Part shown: positions 1-11,659 of the stretch, piece by piece
How the letters are laid out: every line of letters starts with the position of its first letter
Numbering within the stretch: position 1 is the stretch's first letter
From: Hydra vulgaris
Lineage: Eukaryota > Cnidaria > Hydrozoa > Anthoathecata > Hydridae
Assembly: GCF_038396675.1 (NCBI RefSeq)
Contig: NC_088921.1
Span: forward strand, 5,594,001-5,658,000
Length of the DNA: 64,000 nucleotides
Direction: 5' to 3'
Notes under the pieces: model-generated
Told to the model about the DNA's origin: nothing
What the model saw: only the letters and a program-made list of their open reading frames with translations
The model's database searches: none
Position numbers and translations under genes: made by a program

Positions 1-534
1 TCAGGAATTCGTTTTGCTTACCCAAACTCTGTTGTCCAGCTATATAAAACTTTGGCTGTCCCAACACTAACATATGGTCTTGAGCTTTGTGAACATAAAA
101 AAGTATTAATGCAAAAGCTTGATATAGTTGGAAGAAACGCACTCAAGTCACTCCTCAACGTTTCAAAACATAGCAAAAATTATATTCATCCCTTATTCTT
201 TATTGAAGATATATCAATAACTATAAAACAAAACAAGCTCAACTTATTTATTCGCCTGATGAACAATAAAATTACATTTGATATTATTAAGTCGCAGCCG
301 GAAAACAAAACAGCCCCACAACCTTTTTTAGATAGTATCAAGGGTTTGTGTAATAAACATGAACTAAATCTGGAGAAAATAATTCAAAGTAAAAAAAAAA
401 TAAAAATTATTGGCTTAAAAAATTTAGTTCCTGAAACGGATCTTCAAACTCTAAAATGTGCAGTTGAATGCTGGAACTCAAAAGAACAAAGAACAATCTT
501 CAAGGATATTCTTGAAAAAAATATTCCTAGATGA
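1..534 (+). CDS. C-terminal end of a LINE reverse transcriptase ORF (partial)
   Basis: The frame is open from the first base of the window to a TGA at 532-534, so the 5' part lies outside. The visible ~177 residues have the arrangement that follows the palm and thumb in CR1/L2-type non-LTR reverse transcriptases: a short segment around LAVPTLTYGLELCEHKK, then a basic stretch around VGRNALKSLLNVSKHSKN, then a charged helical tail ending in LEKNIPR. No catalytic residues are in the window. The stop is followed by a TAA-rich microsatellite tail (534-565), as is usual at 3' ends of such LINEs. It differs from LINE families A, B and C found elsewhere here. It is probably a mobile-element remnant and not a host gene; family assignment is from residue pattern only. 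Confidence 0.6.
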   Translation, partial: SGIRFAYPNSVVQLYKTLAVPTLTYGLELCEHKKVLMQKLDIVGRNALKSLLNVSKHSKNYIHPLFFIEDISITIKQNKLNLFIRLMNNKITFDIIKSQPENKTAPQPFLDSIKGLCNKHELNLEKIIQSKKKIKIIGLKNLVPETDLQTLKCAVECWNSKEQRTIFKDILEKNIPR

Positions 535-654
535 TAATAATAAAATAATAATAATAATAATTCTAGGATTTTTATAATTATCATGCATAAAACTCTAATT
601 TACCTTGTATACTTGTATAGTGGGTGTTTAATAAATATATAAATAAATAGTGTT
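535..654 (+). repeat. LINE 3' tail (TAA-rich) and short AT-rich spacer
   Basis: A run of TAA/AAT units directly after the stop codon of the upstream LINE ORF looks like its 3' microsatellite tail. The following ~90 bases are AT-rich and show nothing else. Confidence 0.45.
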
Positions 655-1140
655 ATTCCAACGATAAATAAGCCAACCAGAATTACTAAAAACTCTTCAA
701 CACTACTAGACAATATAATCACCAACAATTTTTATAAAAACCATATTTATACTGGTATAATTAAGACAGACTTATCAGATCATTTACTTACTTTTCTGAT
801 TACTGAAAATATCACAATTAACAAGAAGCCTTAAAAAACTATTATATACAAGAAGCAGATCAATGAAAACTCCTTACAACAATTCCAAAACCTTTTAAAA
901 TATAAAATTGATTGGGGCCTTATACATATATCAAATGAGGCAAACAATGCCTACGAACTATTTCTTCATCATTTTTGTAATGCCCAAAAAAATTTTAGTA
1001 GATGGTAAATTTATATACAATAAAGCAATAATTGCTGATATTTGAACAGCTTCTTTCTTAATATTGGGCCTAACTTAGCTAAAAAAATTCCTTCAAGTTC
1101 TTCTTCATATGATTTATATTTAAAAACCTATGATAAAGTA
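655..1140 (+). pseudogene. LINE family A fragment: end of endonuclease joined to start of RT
   Basis: Translation gives VIPTINKPTRITKNSSTLL, then LDNIITNNFYKN, IKTDLSDH and ENSLQQFQNLLKYKIDW, which closely match the endonuclease C-terminus of the LINE at 52321-55369. It contains the family motifs LLDNI and SDH. After NAYELFLHHFCN the sequence jumps to DGKFIYNKAI and then to FFLNIGPNLAKKIPSSSSS, so most of the linker is deleted. There is an in-frame stop after INKKP and a frame break near 1040. It is a dead fragment that forms the left flank of the large palindrome. The last ~46 bases before the palindrome (1141-1186) no longer match family A. Confidence 0.75.
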
Positions 1141-1186
1141 AATACTACACGGTTTGGAAATCTGCACAATATTTAAAAAAAAATAA

Positions 1187-1197
1187 CCCAGTCGGCA
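1187..1197 (+). repeat. 5' terminal inverted repeat, left copy
   Basis: CCCAGTCGGCA, exactly matched in inverse at 11495-11505. Preceded by TAA. Confidence 0.8.
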
Positions 1198-1332
1198 TAT
1201 CTAGTATTGTAAACACTCGGAGTATTGATCACGTATAACATACCGCCGCTGATACCAGAAAAATACGCATTTAGTTTTAAGTTTCGAATTCGAGTTCAAT
1301 ACCACTTATTTATCAAAAATACGTATTATATA

Positions 1333-1382
1333 ATATTTGATCAAAATCAGATACGATATCGTACTTGATTTTGATCAAATAT
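1333..1382. promoter_or_regulatory. 50-bp palindrome upstream of transposase (left copy)
   Basis: An almost perfect palindrome centred between 1357 and 1358 (core TACGATATCGTA, outer arms ATATTTGATCAAAATCA and inverse) with two mismatched pairs. It lies ~125 bp before the inferred transposase start. It could be a protein-binding site in the promoter or subterminal region. Function is inferred from position only. Confidence 0.5.
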
Positions 1383-1675
1383 CAACATAAAATGGAAAAA
1401 CGAAAATCTTTGCTTTAAAGCGCATGCTTAAACTGAAATTGCGAAAACAAAATTTGAAAATTTTAAAAAGTTTCTCTTAATAAATTTAGTAAAAAGCTTG
1501 TCTGGAATGAAAAGAAATCGTCAGGAATATATGAAAAGTTATATGAAGAGATATCGTTCTGTTAAAGCAGTATCACTTATCTCCAGTACAGCTTTTACTA
1601 ATTATCAGTGCATTATTTACTTATTTTCATCAGATATAGATTATATATAGAATTTTTTTTTTTCATTATTTATAG

Positions 1676-3588
1676 ATTATCAGACTGATTTGCTGTCAAG
1701 TTCATTGAATGAATCATCTGAAGCTATTTCGTTACCGGAAAAAGAAAGTCGGGATGATTTTAAAGAACTATCTGTCAGTATTAGTGAGTACTTATCAGAA
1801 GGCGAGAATGGCTGTCAAGATGATGAATCAAATGTTTGTGATTTTTCTAGTGATTTTGAATTCAGTGAGACTGATATTGATTCTGAACCCAAACCAGTAT
1901 ATATCATTTGTGAAGAACTTGCACAAGTTGCAGTTAAGCACAATTTAACAAGAGATGCCATAAACGATATACTGCTAATTCTAAGTCAGTCAGGAAAATT
2001 TGAAAAATGTGACATACCAAAAGATGCCCGCACACTGATTAAAACTCCAAGTTCCATTGATGTATTGAGCAAGTGTGATGGTAGTTACATTTACATAGGA
2101 TTGAAGAAAGGAATAGATGATATATTTGCTATTAATAATGTTGAAGTAGATACTAACTTCATAACTATTGATGTCAATATTGATGGACTTCCTATTCAGC
2201 GCTCAAATAATTTGCAGTTTTGGCCAATACTTTGTTCAATAGTTAATATAATATCTTTTCCTTTTCTGGTGGCTATTTATAGTGGAAGTGCAAAACCGTC
2301 AAGTGTTCATGATTTTTTACAAGATTTTGTAACTGAAGTTAATAACCTAACATTTAATGGATTAGTTATTAATGAAAAGCATTATAAATTTAATTTACGT
2401 AGTTTTATTTGTGATGCTCCAGCACGTGCATTTGTTAGATGTTGCTCAGGTCACACATCAAAAAATGGGTGTGAAAGGTGCACTTCTGTGGCAGAGTGTT
2501 ATGAAAGAAGAATTGTTTATACAAATGACAATGCAAATTTAAGAACTGATGCTGAATTTAGATCAAATGCTTATCCGTTACACAAGAATGGAAACAGTCC
2601 ATGTCTGCTAATAAATAATTTAGATATGGTACGTTCTTTTGTCATCGAACCTATGCACAATTTGTTCCTAGGTGTGTGTCGTCGATTTCTTTTTTTCTTG
2701 AAATTCAAATCAAAAATTCATATCAGCTTTGCTCAACAACAACTGATTTCAAATCGAATGCTGGATATAGCCCAGTCCACTCCTTCTGACTTTGTTAGAC
2801 AGCCAAGAGGTCTTTCTGAAATAGAACGTTGGAAAGCAACAGAATTTCGTCAATTCACCTTATATACAGGAATTGTTGTGTTAGAGAAAATTTTAGACAA
2901 TGAAGTTTATAATCTATTTGTTGCATTTGCTGTAGCTGTGAGAATTTTACACATAGAGGATGATGACGATAGAAATGATTTGTTGCCATTTGCTAAGAAA
3001 CTTTTTGCCACTTTTGTGCATAATTCACGTAAGATTTGTGGCAAATCTTTTGTAACTTTTAATGTACATAACTTGCTTCATATCGTTGATGATGCCAAAT
3101 ACTATAATTGTTCTATGAATGATATATCTGCATTTAAATTTGAAAACTACTTACAGTATTTAAAAAAAATAACAAGAAATGCAAAATATAATCCCATTGT
3201 ATCAGTTGCTAAACGATTTAAAGAGCGCTCCATTCTTGTGCACCCTTCAGGATATGTTATAAAAAGTGCAATTTGCAAAATTTCAACTTTTAAAAGGAAC
3301 AAATACTTTCTAAGCAAAGACGGAATGTATTGCGAGGTAATGGAAATACTTCTTAACGAAGGAGAACAAAAGTATTCTTGTAACGTTATAAGCAAGCATA
3401 ATTTGCAACCACTTTTTGTGACCCCTATAAACAGTGGAGAATGGGGAATTATGAAATATTCAAAGTTTAATAAAGTAAAATGGAAATTAACTGTGCTAAA
3501 AAGAAGTGATTTTTTACAAAAACTTTATGCCATGAATAATGCTTTGGGTGAATTGACATTCTTTCCTGTGTTACATAAAATCAATTGA
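1676..3588 (+). CDS. Tnp2/EnSpm-like transposase, main exon (left copy)
   Basis: This is the likely transposase that cuts and joins the element ends in the nucleus. Numbering residues from the codon at 1690, an acidic N-terminus (1-70) is followed by an RNase H-like core: D165 in NIDGLP, then FWPIL, D242 in FICDAPARAF, a zinc-ligand-like GHTSKNGCERC (254-264), EPMHNLFLGV (320-329), and E385 in WKATEFRQFTLYTG as the probable third acidic residue. This order matches transposases of the Tnp2 type in animals. No ATG opens the frame. An acceptor (TTTATAG) ends at 1675, and a short first exon, ATG 1507 to about 1585 (MKRNRQEYMKSYMKRYRS...), with a weak GTACAG donor would join in frame; that splice is inferred. 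The frame is uninterrupted to TGA, so the gene may be functional. The superfamily assignment rests on motif order and is not searched. Confidence 0.85.
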
Positions 3589-3757
3589 ATGAAAGAAAGT
3601 TTCTTAAAACATTATTATAGATAGTTGTGAATTATTGATGCAGCTTTACTCAGTAAACGATCGGGGATTTGATAAAACATGTCAGGGGTTATAGCTAGGG
3701 CTGCACAAATGTTTATAAACCCTATAAATACTTTCAGTTTAATGGAAATGCATGTTG

Positions 3758-3759
<2 letters not shown>

Positions 3760-3855
<96 letters not shown>

Positions 3856-3886
3856 TTATATTTATATATATATATTTATATATATA

Positions 3887-3971
<85 letters not shown>
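3760..3971. repeat. (TA)n tract
   Basis: About 210 bp of TA with a few TATTTA and TGTATT interruptions. The mirror tract (19165-19353) is shorter. Confidence 0.95.
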
Positions 3972-3976
<5 letters not shown>

Positions 3977-4342
3977 TTGGAGGTATAGGATATCATTTCC
4001 ATTTTCCCCCAAAATGACATTATTATTACAAAAGTGTATTAAAATCTTCTATCTAAGGGTATATGACATTATCTCCAAATCAGCGCAATATTAATAGTAG
4101 CCTAATGATGATAAAATTTTAGAGGTATAAAACATCATGCCCATTAAAATTTAATCTGAATATTTTTTTTTAATTTTTCCTGTTAAAAAAACATTTGTGT
4201 AACTATTCAAGGAAATCTAAATACGAAAACCCGGCTGGAATGTTTTTAATGAAAAAAATACATTAAATATTTAATTGAAAAAAAAGGTTATTCTGCTCTA
4301 TTGTAAAATTGACAAAATGGAGATGATGTCCTTTACCTACGA

Positions 4343-4585
<243 letters not shown>

Positions 4586-5612
4586 GGTGGCCAAACAAAA
4601 AATAATGTTTTTTTTTAAAGTCTTACCCCCTAAATGTGTTATATAAAATACAATAGATATCAATTTTTGTTAAAAATAAATTATTTTATAAATTTTATTT
4701 AAAAAGTAATCATTAAGATTTAATAAAGGTTCAAAATTATTTAGAAATAAGTTTTTAAATCACTTAAAATACTTATTTAAAAATGATAGATAAAAATTGT
4801 ATAAGCAAAATTGAGAATAATAATTTAAAAAAATAGTATTAGTTTGTAGTTGTAAAAATATTTCTTGATATCACTAATATCATAAATTTATTGCAACACT
4901 TATAATTGTGATAATTGTGAATGTCTGACTTTTTTTTTTTGGCTAGTTATAAACAGAGCAATCATTTAAGTAGCTTAATTAGCTGTCTGTCTGGGAAAAA
5001 AGTGATATAATTAGTACTTTAATACTTAGGGTATTGTTACAGAAAGTCAATGACTTCCTTATTTTTACTGTTATAAAAGGAGCCTTTTTTTATTATCTAA
5101 TCATTATTAAAGCCATCTGGAAAAAGTTAAGAAGAAAAGTTTTGTTAAACTTATAGCTGTATGTTTTATTTTAATTTGATGTTGTTTTTTTTGTTATTAT
5201 TTTTTAGTTTATATGATTTACCAATTCCTCTTTAAATCTTTCCTTTAATAATCTTTTCTATCTTTTATAGTTCAGTTAACTTAGCTTACAGCTAGTAACA
5301 CACATTTAGTAACTTACAGCTAGTCTTTGTTGTATTTTTAGGTTATTTTTATTTATGTCTGTTAAAGAAGTTTATTTTAAATTAAAGGATTTTATTGTTG
5401 ATTACAGAGCTGAAGAAATTTGATATATGAATATGAATGAATAAAGTCACTGATATGCATTTATTTTATAATTTATTTTTTTAATTATTTAAATTATTTT
5501 TTATTAATAGATATAGTTTTAAAGTAATTATTGATAAGTATAACATTGAAGTTAGTATTGATAAAAATAGAAAAATTTGTTGAATTTTTATCTTATTATC
5601 AAGAAAAGAAGA

Positions 5613-7723
5613 ATGCTGCACCCTACTTTGCGAAAACAAAAAACAAGTACTGTTCAGGTAATTGTCACCTAATTTATTTGTAATTCAAAATTTTGTTAAT
5701 AAAGTTTAACATATGTACATTTATTACCATTGCATTTCCTAGAAATTGTATTGTTTGGCAGTTTGGATTGAAAAGGACACTGAAATTGAAGATGTTATTT
5801 CTTTATGTTGGGTAGATGAAGCCAATGAAATTGTTTGGTACCCATCAAAATTTGTTGATCCACTAAGGGTGATGATCGCTGATTGTACGGAGCCTAATTC
5901 TTTATGGTATTCATTTAAGCTTGTTAAAGTCAAGCGTATTAGCAGTAAGTTTTTTTGAATTTCTCTTTATCATTAAACTTAATTTTATATTTCAATTTTT
6001 TTAGTTTTCTTTTTTTGTAGATTGTTATGAAAGTTTTAAAAATGTTATTGTGTTACATTACAATCAGGTTCTTTTGATGAACTTATACAGCTCATGAAAG
6101 CAGGTATTTCAACTGAAGATGAACTGCCTTTAGATAATGCGAGAACTACAGGTTCTAAAAAGAAAAAGAATCTTACCCAACATTTTTTGTGTAAGCATGT
6201 TATTTATGTTAATGTTATAGTTATAAAAATTGTCTTTAATAAAAATGTTTTTTATTGAAAGCAAATAAAACAAGTTGAAAATAAAGTTATTTTATTTTTT
6301 AATAACTAGAAATATTTTTTATATTTAATTGTTGATTAAACATTACAATCTGTTACTTAATTATAGAACATTTTAATATTGTAATGTAAAGTTGATAATA
6401 TATATTTAACTATTTTTAACTATGTTCATTTTTACAAAGGTGATTTGTCTGATGTTAATGCCGAAATCCCTATGGTTTGTGGCAAGGAGCAACAAAAAGA
6501 AGGTTTTTTTTTTTGTTTAATCATTGTTAATTGTTTGTAAAGTAATTAATATATAATAATAATATATAAAAATAAATATATTTTTTAAAAATTTCAATAA
6601 ATTTTTATCTATAGAACATCAAAATGAGGATGGAAGTCTGCTAGAGTATCCTGTTTTTCGTTAGCATTTTATGTATTATTTCATTTTTAAATGTGAATCA
6701 AATCATTCCAAAACTCTAACATTATTTTTTTTTTTTTTTTTTTTGCAGAATTTAAAAGTTTGCCAAAAAGACAGCTTAAAATAACTGAAAACAATAAGGA
6801 ACCTTGTATCAAGGCAAAAGAAATGCCAGATGTGGATTTTTCATTGAAGAGTATGCAATCGAGTGCCAATGAAAAAGCGCACAGCTCAAGGCTGGTGTAT
6901 TTTATTTGCTTTTTTATGATGTCATTATAATAGTTTGATTTATGATTATAGTTTAACTGTACTTATGTTTTACAAATTTTTTATTTATAAACTTTTCTTA
7001 ACTTAATCTTCAAAAAGGAAAAGTCAAAAATTTAACAGTTCAGACGAAGAGACAATGGTAAAACCTCTTGCAAAAAAAAGCAGAGATCTTGAGAATGATA
7101 TGGAAGAAATTTCTGGCAATAACTCTCAAATTGTTACAAAGACCATCAAAACCATCACAAAGGTTGGACGTCCGAAGTCAGCAGCAAATGAGTACTACCC
7201 ACTTGGAACTATTGAGTTCCAGCAGAAACTTTTTATGCAGTTAAATGACCAAAAAGAACGTTTAAAAAACATTGAAAAAAGTCAAAAAATAATTTTAAAG
7301 TTTGTATCTAAAGACGACAAAGTGGATGGAATTGAAGAGATTTCCAAAGCCGAATCAATTGACCAGCTTAAAGACATTAATAAAAAATTAGATGAAGACC
7401 CCCAATATAGGAGAAAAGTTAAGAAAACATTAGAAATTATAGCCCTAACATGTAGTAATGCACGTCAACATATGAATGGTGCAATCAACACTCTAATGTC
7501 AGTTAATTTACAAACAAAAGTTAATGTTTTGTATGGAAACTACATTTCAAATAAAGATTACTGCGACCATGTGTCTCTACGTCGAGAACTACCAGAGATT
7601 TTTAAAATTCTTGTTGATGCTGTTAGCACAACATGGAATATATCTGTTAAAGAATTGCAGAAATTTATGTCTGAATGGCTAAAGAATGCACCAAAAAGAG
7701 CTTCAAGAGACATTTTAATTTAA
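5613..7723 (+). CDS. DUF4806-like accessory protein of the transposon, spliced (left copy)
   Basis: A multi-exon gene. Inferred exons, consistent in phase: 5613-5657 (ATG, MLHPTLRKQKTSTVQ; donor GTAATT), 5743-5944 (donor GTAAGT), 6068-6190 (donor GTAAGC), 6440-6502, 6749-6896 and 7018-7723 (stop TAA); a further small exon near 6615 is possible. The second exon has YCLAVWIEKD, SLCWVDEANEIVWYPS and LWYSFKLVKV, the W-rich N-terminal pattern I associate with animal DUF4806 proteins. The middle is basic and low in complexity (GSKKKKN). The last exon has a helical segment, then ESIDQLKDINKKLDEDPQYR and a C-terminal domain ending WLKNAPKRASRDILI, similar to DUF4806. Proteins of this kind accompany Tnp2-type transposases in animal genomes; a role in binding element ends is my inference. 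The main frame is intact. Confidence 0.7.
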
Positions 7724-8976
7724 TATAAATATTCTGGATTGTAATTTCTTAGTACTATAAATACTAATTACTAATTAACTTTTTCAATTATGAATCACCA
7801 TTTTTTTATATTTATGTTGCAGATGTTATTAATGTGGAGATAAATGTTTGTTAAAGTGTACTACTAATATAATATTTTTCTTTAATTACTATAAATTACT
7901 ATAAGAAAGTTCTATCATTATAATTCAAATTTAATTTACAAAGTCAATATTCAAAAAAATATTTATTTAAATAGCATATAATTGATAAAATTAATAAAAA
8001 TTCATTGGAAGAAACTTGTTGTTGATTACATACCCAAAAAAATGATATCTTCGATAAGTTCAAAAATAAGTTTACTTATTTTTGAATAATATGTAGTAGT
8101 TGTTAAATATTTTGAACAATATTTAACAACTACTACTCTCTTATATCATGACATCTTATCTCTATCAGATATATTGATTTTTGATTCATATATGATGTTT
8201 TTCTTTGTATTTACTTATCCATTACATTTTTTCATTTCAGGTTTATCATGTGATGGGTTTATGCGATATAAAAGAACGAATATATGTAAGTTTTTATGAA
8301 TTTTTGAAAAACGTCTGCTAATAATTAGTCCAGTCAACGTTCAAACTTCAATGTTGCATATGTCATTTTTAAGTAGTTTCTAGGCTTTTCTGCAACAAAT
8401 TTGAGCTGAAAATTTTTTTTTTAAGCCTATAAGAAGAATTGGCATTATTCTTTGTTTAATTTAATTTATTTAAATACAGTGGTTCTAATAAATAAATGTT
8501 TGTTTGTTCTTGGTTTTTTACTTATCTGTTTTCAGATTCTTATAAACTAGGCAACTCAGCTAAGCAAGTTTTGTTCTATTTTTTTGTGCAATTGGAAAGA
8601 GCTGAAAGTTATTTTTTAGAGCAATTGAAAAGAACTGAAGTGTTTTTTAGTAACTTCACACAGTATAACTGATACTGATTTAAGTAAGTTTACAATTTTG
8701 TTTTATTTTATATTGGATTTATTTTATATTTGATATATATTATATTAGATATATATTTTATGTATTTAACATGAAAAACTGACTGTAATTTGTTGACACG
8801 AAAGTTTATAAACATAAATCTGCCTTTATTTCAGAATATTTTATATTTCAATGTATCTATATAAATATTCTTGCTTAGAAAAAATAAATTAATTCCTTTT
8901 GAAAGTAGTTGAAAAAAATGATGATGTTTTTACATATTTCATTGTGTAAAGTGTTATACCACTTTTTAAAGGTATG

Positions 8977-8978
<2 letters not shown>

Positions 8979-9066
<88 letters not shown>

Positions 9067-9067
9067 T
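8979..9067. repeat. (TA)n tract
   Basis: About 85 bp of TA. The mirror tract (14083-14182) has an added GTGTATA interruption. Confidence 0.9.
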
Positions 9068-9385
9068 AATTACTTTAGAGTAAAATATACTGACTGACAT
9101 TGCTTCAATTTTTTATACAAGATTGTGCATTTATTATTTTTGTGCATTAAGGTAAAAATAACTTTGTGCATTGTAGTCTAGATTCTTTGTTAAATTAAAA
9201 ATAATTGATGTAAATAAATATTGTTTAATATTTTTGATAAACGACTTATGTATATAAACATAAAAAGATATGGATTTCAAAAAATCTCAAGTTTAAATAG
9301 AGTCTTTGATTAGAAAAGATCACAATTTGTAAGATTCTTTTACGTTCATTTATTCAATTATAACAATAGTAAGATTACTGGTAAT

Positions 9386-9532
9386 ATGTTTAATGATAAC
9401 AGTGAAATTGAAATAGATAGTATTAGGCTCAACGAAGTTATTAATGTAAAGGCTTATAGGCAACTTGAAAATGGTTGTCAAATGAAAAAAATAGATCAAG
9501 GCAGGATGAAGTTAATCGTTGTTGAAATGTAA
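9386..9532 (+). CDS. Small ORF, 48 aa (left copy), function unknown
   Basis: ATG to TAA, starting MFNDNSEIEIDSIRLNE and ending GRMKLIVVEM. Codon use is mixed and less A/T-skewed than the surroundings. The TAA stop overlaps a GTAAGA donor-like site (9529), so this could instead be an exon. The ORF is preserved in both arms, but the arms are near-identical anyway, so this is weak evidence for coding. I do not recognise it. Confidence 0.3.
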   Translation: MFNDNSEIEIDSIRLNEVINVKAYRQLENGCQMKKIDQGRMKLIVVEM

Positions 9533-10176
9533 GAAATGCAACTCGGCGTGCAGAAAACTTACTTGACAGAATTCAGTGTCAAGCAGTGTTAATGTCTGTT
9601 AATTTCATTTTATTTTAGACACTTTAAAACAAAGCAAAGTATGAGTTTAACTATTTATTGTAACAATTAACACTTTTAAATCTAAATAATTTTATTTATT
9701 TTCATAATTTCTATCTTAATTATGTTCTTTTTTCATTTTTTTTTTAGTTTGTCTTCCCTTTGTCATGTTTTGATTAGCTAACTGTTGAAACATGGTTTTA
9801 ATTTTGTAAATTTAGTATGATGTGAAATTTACTCTATTAATCATAAGTCAACAGTTAGAGCGAAGCTGGAGCTTAATTAAGAAATGCTGGAAATTAGCTT
9901 TTAATCAAGATAAAAATAATTTTGTTTACTGGTAACATAATAAAACCAGTTAATACTATTTATTCCGTGCTTTTTTACATTTGTTAACATGCTGCTTTGG
10001 AAACACTTTCTTTCTCTCCCTATCTCTCTTAGATGAGAGGGAGATTTAATAAAACTTATGTAATTACTGAGCTCTTAGGTATTTCTTAATACCACAAATG
10101 ATAATGACCATTTATAAGAAATATTTTACGAGTTGTTTGCTATTTTATAATATGGTTGCTCAAATTGTTTAACTAT

Positions 10177-10251
10177 AATTGAATCGATGTATACAAAAAC
10201 GTTCTAAGTCATAAAAACTATTTTTAAGTCAGACAACTTTAACTATGTATG

Positions 10252-10331
<80 letters not shown>

Positions 10332-10502
10332 CTAATTTTGAAATATATTTTAACAAATCTAATATTTAAAGATGTCAAAAAGCACCCAGATTTTTTTTTG
10401 AATTTATTAAAGTAATAATTCTGGATTTAATAAGTTTTTTCTCGTTCCATGAAAAAATAGTTTTTATGACTTAGAACGTTTTTGTATACATCGATTCAAT
10501 TG
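10177..10502. mobile_element. Nested inverted-repeat element (MITE-like), left copy
   Basis: Inverted ~50-bp arms (AATTGAATCGATGTATAC... at ~10178-10227 and the inverse at ~10455-10501) enclose a (TA)n tract and ~120 bp of AT-rich DNA. No ORF. It looks like a nonautonomous DNA element inserted into the transposon before doubling, since the mirror copy also has it. Confidence 0.55.
10260..10328. repeat. (TA)n tract inside nested element
   Basis: CACACACA followed by about 65 bp of TA; mirror at 12825-12890. Confidence 0.9.
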
Positions 10503-11077
10503 TCCCTTGATTGTTCAAATATTTTAAAATCTTTTAAGTCCAAGTATTTAAGTTAATAAAATATCTTATTATGTTGTGGTGTTATTTGCCAGCGTTACTA
10601 TAGTAACAATGTATACATTGTGTTGTCTAGCCTTTTTAAAATTTTTTAAAATTATTCTCTAGACACAGAATATATATTTTCTGTTATTATTATCCTAATT
10701 CTACTAACAATAAAATGCAAATAGTACTTTTGTAATAAAAAATTGTGATTTTTTTTTTTAATATTTTTTTTTTAGGTATTTGCAGGCTTTACTTGACTTT
10801 TCTTTTCTGGTACCTGTGTTGTGACAGATTTTAAAAAGAACTCAACTGATGTTAATGCGGTCTTTATGTCGCTACCTATAAGCATTGACGTTGCTGATAC
10901 GGAGTCAAAGTTAAAATATTTATAGATAAATTTGTATTTAATTTTTTAGATAATATATCAAGTTATTAATGTGTTTTTATTGTTATTAATGATTTAATAA
11001 CTCATAACCCGTATTACGGGTTGCTTACTGCTAGTCATTATCATTATGTTATGAATTCATATTAGTTAATAAAATTG

Positions 11078-11505
11078 TATTGAATATTCTCTGGTTACGT
11101 GTTTTATACGTGTTTAAATGCGAGTTTGATACTCAGTAGGCGTCGTATTGTATACCTGTCTTTATACGCATCTGATATCTATTTTTAATGCGCGTTTGAC
11201 ACGATAAAATGGCTAACAAATATTCGTAAATAATGCGTATTCTGGAAAGTTTTAAATGCGCATGCAATACCAGGAAAATATCGTATTGAATATTCTCTGG
11301 TTATCGTGTTTTATACGTGTTTACAAGAGTTTCAAATGCGAGTTTGATACTCAGTAGGCGTCGTATTGTATACCTGTCTTTATGCGCATCTAATGCGTAT
11401 TTCTAATGCGTATTCGACACGATAAAATGGCTAACATACATACCACATCGATACGTATTTAAACGAGTTTCTAATGCGCATTTACAACTAAATTTGCCGA
11501 CTGGG
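11078..11505 (+). repeat. Duplicated 3' subterminal blocks (left copy)
   Basis: Two ~205-223-bp blocks (11078-11282 and 11283-11505) share TATTGAATATTCTCTGGTTA, CGTGTTTTATACGTGTTTA, GATACTCAGTAGGCGTCGTA, TGTATACCTGTCTTTA and CACGATAAAATGGCTAACA in the same order. Short motifs AATGCGTATT, AATGCGCAT and AATGCGAGTTT recur many times, with a related AATACGCATTT near the 5' end. This resembles subterminal binding arrays of EnSpm/CACTA elements; the binding role is inferred. Confidence 0.65.
11495..11505 (+). repeat. 3' terminal inverted repeat, left copy
   Basis: TGCCGACTGGG, the exact inverse of the 5' end. LINE-derived spacer sequence begins at the next base. Confidence 0.8.
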
Positions 11506-11648
11506 AAAGAAGCATTTTCAATATTAAACATTAACATCAGAAGTCTAAATAAAAACTTTAAAAACTTAAAATTTTTTTTGGATGAAATAAAACACAAGTT
11601 TAGCAATATTTGCATAACAGAAACGTACGTTTCTGTTATGCAAATATA
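11506..11648 (+). pseudogene. Spacer of the palindrome: LINE endonuclease N-terminal scrap
   Basis: Translation gives KEAFSILNINIRSLNKNF, then NLKFFLDEIKHKFS and ICITET, matching the start of the endonuclease domain of LINE family A (54509-55369), including the ITET metal-binding glutamate motif. The last part is a perfect palindrome with 21-bp arms (11606-11626 and 11627-11647). The mirrored half repeats the ICITET codons on the other strand, so two LINE pieces were fused head to head at ACGT/ACGT. Confidence 0.75.
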
Positions 11649-11659
11649 CCCAGTCGGCA
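11649..11659 (-). repeat. 3' terminal inverted repeat, right copy
   Basis: CCCAGTCGGCA at the inner edge of the right copy, followed by AATTTAGTTG as at the 3' end of the left copy. Confidence 0.8.

Larger units (their letters stand above)
7724..11077. other. Long noncoding part of left transposon copy
   Basis: AT-rich DNA with no long ORF. Splice-like sites occur: an acceptor ending at 8240 with donor GTAAGT at 8287, and an acceptor ending at 8535 with a GTAAGT donor near 8680. The segments between them carry stops, so they would be 3' untranslated exons of the accessory gene if used. A 48-codon ORF sits at 9386-9532 and a nested inverted-repeat element at 10177-10502. Confidence 0.5.

Noticed and set aside
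3147-3395. Antisense 82-aa ORF inside the transposase (and its mirror at 19720-19968)
   Set aside because: A shadow of the transposase frame.
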